From Oscillospiraceae bacterium (GTDB taxonomy: Bacteria; Bacillota; Clostridia; Oscillospirales; Ruminococcaceae): 8,307 nt of DNA. The stretch lies in NCBI GenBank assembly GCA_029068025.1, contig JAIEDJ010000309.1:1-8307 (forward strand), given 5' to 3'. Position 1 is the first letter of the stretch. Each line of letters starts with the position of its first letter. Shown here piece by piece: positions 5,198 through 8,307 of the stretch. The notes beneath the pieces were generated by a model, which had not been told where the DNA came from, made no database searches, and saw nothing but the letters and a program-made list of their open reading frames with translations. The position numbers and the translations under genes are program-made.

Positions 5198-5866
5198 TTA
5201 TACCTCTATCTTTTTTTGCGGCTTTGGCTCCGCGTTTTTAGTTCCCATCTCATATGAGAGGATCATAAGGCTGTCGGACAGATGGACATTTTCCACCACG
5301 GCATCGGGGAAGTCTCCGTGAATGTCATAATGAGAGTAATTCCAGAACGCGCCTATACCGCAGTCAATAAGCTCCGATACAGTCTCCTTTGCGCCCTCGG
5401 GGGGGATACAAAGGATCGCCATTTCGGGAACGTTTACATCGCAGAAGCTCTTGAGCTTTTCGGTGGAATAAACGGTTATATCCGCGATCTTCTCACCGAC
5501 GGCGGAGCTGTCGCGGTCAAAGATCCCGATCAGCTTAAAGCCGTATTTCTCAAAATTAATGTGTGAGGCAATCGCTCTGCCGAGATTTCCCGCGCCGATA
5601 AGAATCACGCGGCGTTGGTCGCCGTTTATTTTCAGAATAGCGCCGATCTCCGCGCGAAGCTCCGCAACGTTGTAGCCGTAGCCCTGCTGCCCGAAGCCGC
5701 CGAAGCAGTTCAGATCCTGTCTGATCTGCGACGCGGTGAGCCGCATACGCTCGGAAAGCTCGCGTGAGGAGATCTTTTCCTTGCCCTCGCGCAGCAGCTC
5801 CTCCAGAAAACGGTTATACCTCGGCAAGCGGCGTATAACGGATTTGGAGATAGATTTTTCCTGCAT
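5198..5866 (-). CDS. rex: Redox-sensing transcriptional repressor Rex
   Basis: The 222-aa product starts at the ATG at 5866 with GGAGTGA six bases upstream. The N-terminal winged helix (about 5-75) has the Rex signature: SKSVIRRLPRYNRFLEEL, ISSRELSERM, TASQIRQDLNCFGGFGQQGYGY. A Rossmann domain follows, with RRVILIGAGNLGRAIASH (Gly91, Gly93 and Gly96 form the dinucleotide loop), IGIFDRDSSAVGEKI, and a closing domain-swap helix VHLSDSLMILSYE. Rex dimers bind operators when NAD+ dominates and release them when NADH rises, controlling fermentation and respiration genes. The usual loop 'NFAP' is here WNYSHYD, an uncommon variant. The gene starts 27 bases after the icd stop and ends at the terminator, so it is the last gene of the icd transcript. 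No full Rex operator was seen next to it. Identity is certain on motif grounds. Confidence 0.95.
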   Translation of the reverse strand: MQEKSISKSVIRRLPRYNRFLEELLREGKEKISSRELSERMRLTASQIRQDLNCFGGFGQQGYGYNVAELRAEIGAILKINGDQRRVILIGAGNLGRAIASHINFEKYGFKLIGIFDRDSSAVGEKIADITVYSTEKLKSFCDVNVPEMAILCIPPEGAKETVSELIDCGIGAFWNYSHYDIHGDFPDAVVENVHLSDSLMILSYEMGTKNAEPKPQKKIEV

Positions 5867-5893
5867 AAATAATCACTCCGTAAATATGGATAA

Positions 5894-7108
5894 TTATGCC
5901 ATCAGCTTCTGAAGTCTGTTGTTGATCTCCACAAGGAAGGTCTCGGTGTCGACAACGCGCTTGTCGGGGAGCTTGCTCATAGCCGCAAGGTTCTTGTCCA
6001 TTATACCGTCCTCCATGGTCTGAACGGAAGCCTTCTCCAGCTTGTCGGCGTAATCGCACAAAGCCGGGATATTATCCAGCTCGCCGCGCTTGCGGAGCGC
6101 TCCGCTCCAGGCGAAGATCGTAGCTATCGGATTGGTGGAGGTCTTTTCGCCCTTGAGGTGAGCGTAATAGTGGCGTGTTACCGTGCCGTGAGCCGCTTCG
6201 TATTCGTACTTACCGTCGGGCGATACCAGCACGCTTGTCATCAGTCCGAGGGAACCAAACGCGGTCGCGAGCATATCGGACATAACGTCGCCGTCGTAGT
6301 TCTTGCACGCCCAGATAAAGCCGCCCTCGGAGCGGATAACGCGCGCTACAACGTCATCGATCAGCGTATAGAAGTATTCGATGCCCGCTGCTTCAAACTT
6401 CGCCTTGTACTCGTTCTCGTAGATCTCCGCGAAAATATCCTTGAACCGATGATCATAGGTCTTGGAGATCGTGTCCTTGGACGCGAACCACAGTGTTTCC
6501 TTCGCGTCAAGCGCGTAATTGAAGCACGCTCTCGCAAAGCTGCCTATCGAATTATCAAGGTTGTGAACGCCCTGGACGATACCGTCCGAGTTCTTGAATT
6601 CGTGGATAAGCGCGCGGGTCTCCTTGCCATCCTTGTCGGTGATGACAAGCTCCGCCTTGCTGCCCTGAGCCGCTTTAAGCTCGGTGTTCTTGTAGATATC
6701 GCCGTAAGCGTGACGGGCGATGGTGATGGGCTTTGTCCAGGTCGGGATATACGGAGTAATGCCGTTCACGAGAATGGGCTTGCGGAATACCGTTCCGTCA
6801 AGGATCGCTCTGATGGTGCCGTTAGGAGACTTCCACATCTCCTTGAGCTTGTATTCCTCAACGCGCTGGGCGTTCGGGGTGATGGTCGCGCACTTTACCG
6901 CAACGCCGTACTTCTTGGTAGCGTTCGCGGAATCAATAGTCACCTGATCATCGGTTTCGTTGCGGTGGACCAGACCGAGGTCGTAGTAATCGGTCTTGAG
7001 GTCAATGTACGGGTTGATCAGAATATCCTTGATCATCTTCCAGATAATTCTGGTCATCTCGTCGCCGTCCATCTCAACGAGAGGGGTCGTCATTTGAATC
7101 TTTGCCAT
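5894..7108 (-). CDS. icd: NADP-dependent isocitrate dehydrogenase, eukaryotic-type (homodimeric class)
   Basis: This enzyme converts isocitrate and NADP+ to 2-oxoglutarate, CO2 and NADPH in the cytoplasm, feeding glutamate synthesis. The 404-aa product starts at the ATG at 7108 (MAKIQMTTPLVEMDGDEMTR), seven bases after AAGGAG; an ATG 18 bases upstream lies over that ribosome site. It belongs to the class typified by human IDH1/IDH2 rather than E. coli Icd. The isocitrate-binding residues fall at the same numbers as recalled for human IDH1: Thr77, Ser94, Asn96, Arg100, Arg109, Arg132 and Tyr139. Metal ligands are Asp251, Asp274 and Asp278 in LIDDVVARV and KNYDGDVMSD. NADP-binding AAHGTVTRHY and TSTNPIATIFAW are present. 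Length is normal and nothing appears broken. It sits 27 bases after hepT and 27 bases before rex in the same direction; a promoter of its own was not clear. Confidence 0.95.
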   Translation of the reverse strand: MAKIQMTTPLVEMDGDEMTRIIWKMIKDILINPYIDLKTDYYDLGLVHRNETDDQVTIDSANATKKYGVAVKCATITPNAQRVEEYKLKEMWKSPNGTIRAILDGTVFRKPILVNGITPYIPTWTKPITIARHAYGDIYKNTELKAAQGSKAELVITDKDGKETRALIHEFKNSDGIVQGVHNLDNSIGSFARACFNYALDAKETLWFASKDTISKTYDHRFKDIFAEIYENEYKAKFEAAGIEYFYTLIDDVVARVIRSEGGFIWACKNYDGDVMSDMLATAFGSLGLMTSVLVSPDGKYEYEAAHGTVTRHYYAHLKGEKTSTNPIATIFAWSGALRKRGELDNIPALCDYADKLEKASVQTMEDGIMDKNLAAMSKLPDKRVVDTETFLVEINNRLQKLMA

Positions 7109-7135
7109 GTCTGTTCTCCTTATCAAATTTTTTTT

Positions 7136-7498
7136 TTACTTTTTATTATGATCTGCGAGTACTTTTTCGCAGAATTCGGCTAGTGAGGGAATATCTTCCA
7201 AGGCGGTCTTCCAAATAACTTTAATATTCATTTCGTAATATTGATGAGCAAAAAGATTTCGCATTCCACGTATAACATTCCAAGGAATATCCGGGTGGTT
7301 TTGCTTGAATTCATCACTCAAATGATTGGATAACTCACCTGCTTGAAAAACCGCCATACTTACTGAATATTGATAAGCCGTATTATCGCTAAACTGTTTG
7401 TAGTTTTCACCAAACTGTTCCATCAACATTTTGACATCACGACAATACTTCAACAATCGCCGCAAAATTATGATATCGCGTTCGCTGTCGCTTATCAT
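7136..7498 (-). CDS. hepT: HepT-like toxin (DUF86 family ribonuclease)
   Basis: The 120-aa all-helical protein has the HEPN active-site motif R-x4-H-x-Y in MRNLFAHQYY (Arg80, His85, Tyr87), followed by IWKTALEDIP, typical of DUF86. HepT toxins of the MntA-HepT type are HEPN RNases that are inactivated when the partner MntA adds AMP to the motif tyrosine (known for the family). Its ATG at 7498 overlaps the mntA stop in an ATGA quartet, with GGAGGAG six bases upstream, so the pair is translationally coupled. Length fits the family. Full catalytic motif and intact partner suggest a working toxin-antitoxin module rather than a relic. Confidence 0.9.
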   Translation of the reverse strand: MISDSERDIIILRRLLKYCRDVKMLMEQFGENYKQFSDNTAYQYSVSMAVFQAGELSNHLSDEFKQNHPDIPWNVIRGMRNLFAHQYYEMNIKVIWKTALEDIPSLAEFCEKVLADHNKK

Positions 7499-7812
7499 AC
7501 AATTCTCCTCCTATCAAGTTCTACCTCTTGAACGAACCGCCTGCCAAGCTCTGTTCCGCGCTGATGTTCAAGGGAGTTTAACGTCACCATATCGACTTCC
7601 TTTTCAAGAGCTATGCAGAGATCGTCATACACTCCCCCCAGCCAAAACAATCCGTGAACTTCGTCGCCGTCATCTATAAGCAGATCAACGTCGCTGTTCT
7701 CGTTGGCGTCGCCGCGCGCATACGAACCGAACAGATAAACGCTTCTCAGTCCGTATTTCTCGGCAACGGGACGAACTCTTTCGGCAATCTCTTCAAAAGA
7801 ATATACGCACAT
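7495..7812 (-). CDS. mntA: MntA-like antitoxin, minimal nucleotidyltransferase
   Basis: The 105-aa protein has the minimal nucleotidyltransferase motif G-S-x10-D-x-D: LFGSYARGDANENSDVDLLI (Gly29, Ser30, Asp41, Asp43), with a third acidic residue Asp74 in KEVDMVTL. In this family the enzyme transfers AMP from ATP to the HepT tyrosine and so neutralises the toxin. The ATG at 7812 is chosen because GGAGGT (7819-7824) stands six bases before it; the GTG at 7818 touches the ribosome site. It is followed by hepT with a 4-base overlap and preceded by the hypothetical gene at 32 bases. All catalytic residues are intact. Confidence 0.9.
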   Translation of the reverse strand: MCVYSFEEIAERVRPVAEKYGLRSVYLFGSYARGDANENSDVDLLIDDGDEVHGLFWLGGVYDDLCIALEKEVDMVTLNSLEHQRGTELGRRFVQEVELDRRRIV

Positions 7813-7844
7813 AAGCACACCTCCGAACAGTTATTTCAGTATGA

Positions 7845-8186
7845 TCAATTGCCGCCGTGCATTTCAAGGAAGCTGTCAATCGTCGAGCGGAACAGCTCCT
7901 CGGTGAAGTTGAGCCGCATAAGCTTGTCGCCCTGTGCCGCGAAGTACGCGGTGGTCTTATCCGTTTCGAGCTTGAACAGCGACTCTATGCCGTGATCGTC
8001 GATTACGAACAGATATCCGAACTCTACTTTTGTATTCGCAAGCTCGTTAAAGTCTTCGCCTTGAACGAGAAGTCCCAGCGCCGTGTCGGCAAGCTGCATT
8101 TTCAGATTGCGGTCGCCGATGGCGTTTTGCTCGCCCGGATTCTGCGGCGGCTGCGGTTCATTTTTCTTTTTGTTGAAAAGTCCCAT
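7845..8186 (-). CDS. Hypothetical protein (113 aa), first gene of the minus-strand cluster
   Basis: The start is the ATG at 8186, with AAGGAAGG (8193-8200) six bases upstream. The protein begins MGLFNKKKNEPQPPQNPGEQ, a charged, Pro/Gln-rich flexible tail (about 1-25), then a compact alpha/beta segment: ALGLLVQGEDFNELANTKVE, YLFVIDDHGIESLFKLETD, KTTAYFAAQGDKLMRLNFTEELFRSTIDSFLEMHG. There is no signal peptide or membrane helix. I do not recognise the family; similar small proteins with 'GLFxKKK' starts are seen in Clostridia, but that is only an impression. It precedes mntA by 32 bases and may share its transcript, so it could simply be a housekeeping neighbour or an accessory to the toxin-antitoxin pair. 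Confidence 0.75.
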   Translation of the reverse strand: MGLFNKKKNEPQPPQNPGEQNAIGDRNLKMQLADTALGLLVQGEDFNELANTKVEFGYLFVIDDHGIESLFKLETDKTTAYFAAQGDKLMRLNFTEELFRSTIDSFLEMHGGN

Positions 8187-8241
8187 GGTTTACCTTCCTT
8201 ATAATAATCCCACTGTTGATTATTGAGATAGCTGCGCAAAT

Positions 8242-8250
8242 TTTATACCA
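8242..8250 (-). promoter_or_regulatory. Possible extended -10 promoter for the minus-strand cluster
   Basis: On the minus strand TGG-TATAAA (8250-8242) forms an extended -10 about 56 bases before the ATG at 8186. No good -35 is visible at 16-18 bases. The leftover 8251-8307 holds an A/T-rich stretch and no recognisable gene. Confidence 0.4.
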
Positions 8251-8307
8251 GTTTACTATATTTTTTTAGGAAACTCGTCGCGGGAAAATTATTAGAGTTT
8301 ATCGATC

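Noticed and set aside
7153..7172. Hairpin CTGCGA/TCGCAG near the 3' end of hepT as a terminator
   Set aside because: The stem is only six bases, lies inside the coding sequence and is not followed at once by a T-run on the minus strand.
6158..7183. Plus-strand open frame of 341 codons
   Set aside because: It is antisense to icd, a certain gene; the frame is open because of codon bias on the other strand and its product resembles nothing.

Overview
The window looks like a chromosomal segment from a Gram-positive, Ruminococcus-like member of the Clostridia (Oscillospiraceae type). This is inferred from strong GGAGG-type ribosome binding sites, sigma-A-like promoters, a Rex repressor, and lipoprotein and secreted-protease genes typical of such gut or rumen bacteria. 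No RNA genes, CRISPR arrays or insertion sequences were recognised.

Layout: (1) Positions 1-1170, minus strand: a two-gene operon of a small DUF3592-like protein followed by a helix-turn-helix (XRE) regulator. The regulator's long C-terminal part has glycine at nearly every fifth residue, and it runs off the left edge. (2) Positions 1200-5200, plus strand: a tandemly duplicated secreted-protein locus. Each unit has a promoter, a Ser/Asp-rich lipoprotein and the start of a subtilisin-like protease. In the first unit the protease is cut to 59 codons at the duplication junction. In the second unit it continues to full length but is split by a frameshift and has Glu where the catalytic Asp should be. 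(3) A strong hairpin terminator at 5161-5196 separates this locus from convergent genes. (4) Positions 5198-8186, minus strand: five closely spaced co-directional genes, read as hypothetical protein, mntA-like antitoxin, hepT-like toxin, NADP isocitrate dehydrogenase (icd), then rex.

How the genes may work together: the lipoprotein seems to carry a fold resembling the I9 propeptide of subtilases, so it may act as a surface-tethered inhibitor or folding helper for the protease encoded next to it (inference). MntA and HepT form a recognised toxin-antitoxin pair. icd and rex are probably co-transcribed, linking a TCA-branch NADPH-producing enzyme with an NADH/NAD+ sensor.

Points most worth a second look: the glycine-every-five repeat of the XRE protein; a 64-bp upstream block that is identical in both duplicated units although the coding parts have diverged; and the lipoprotein/altered-subtilase pairing.
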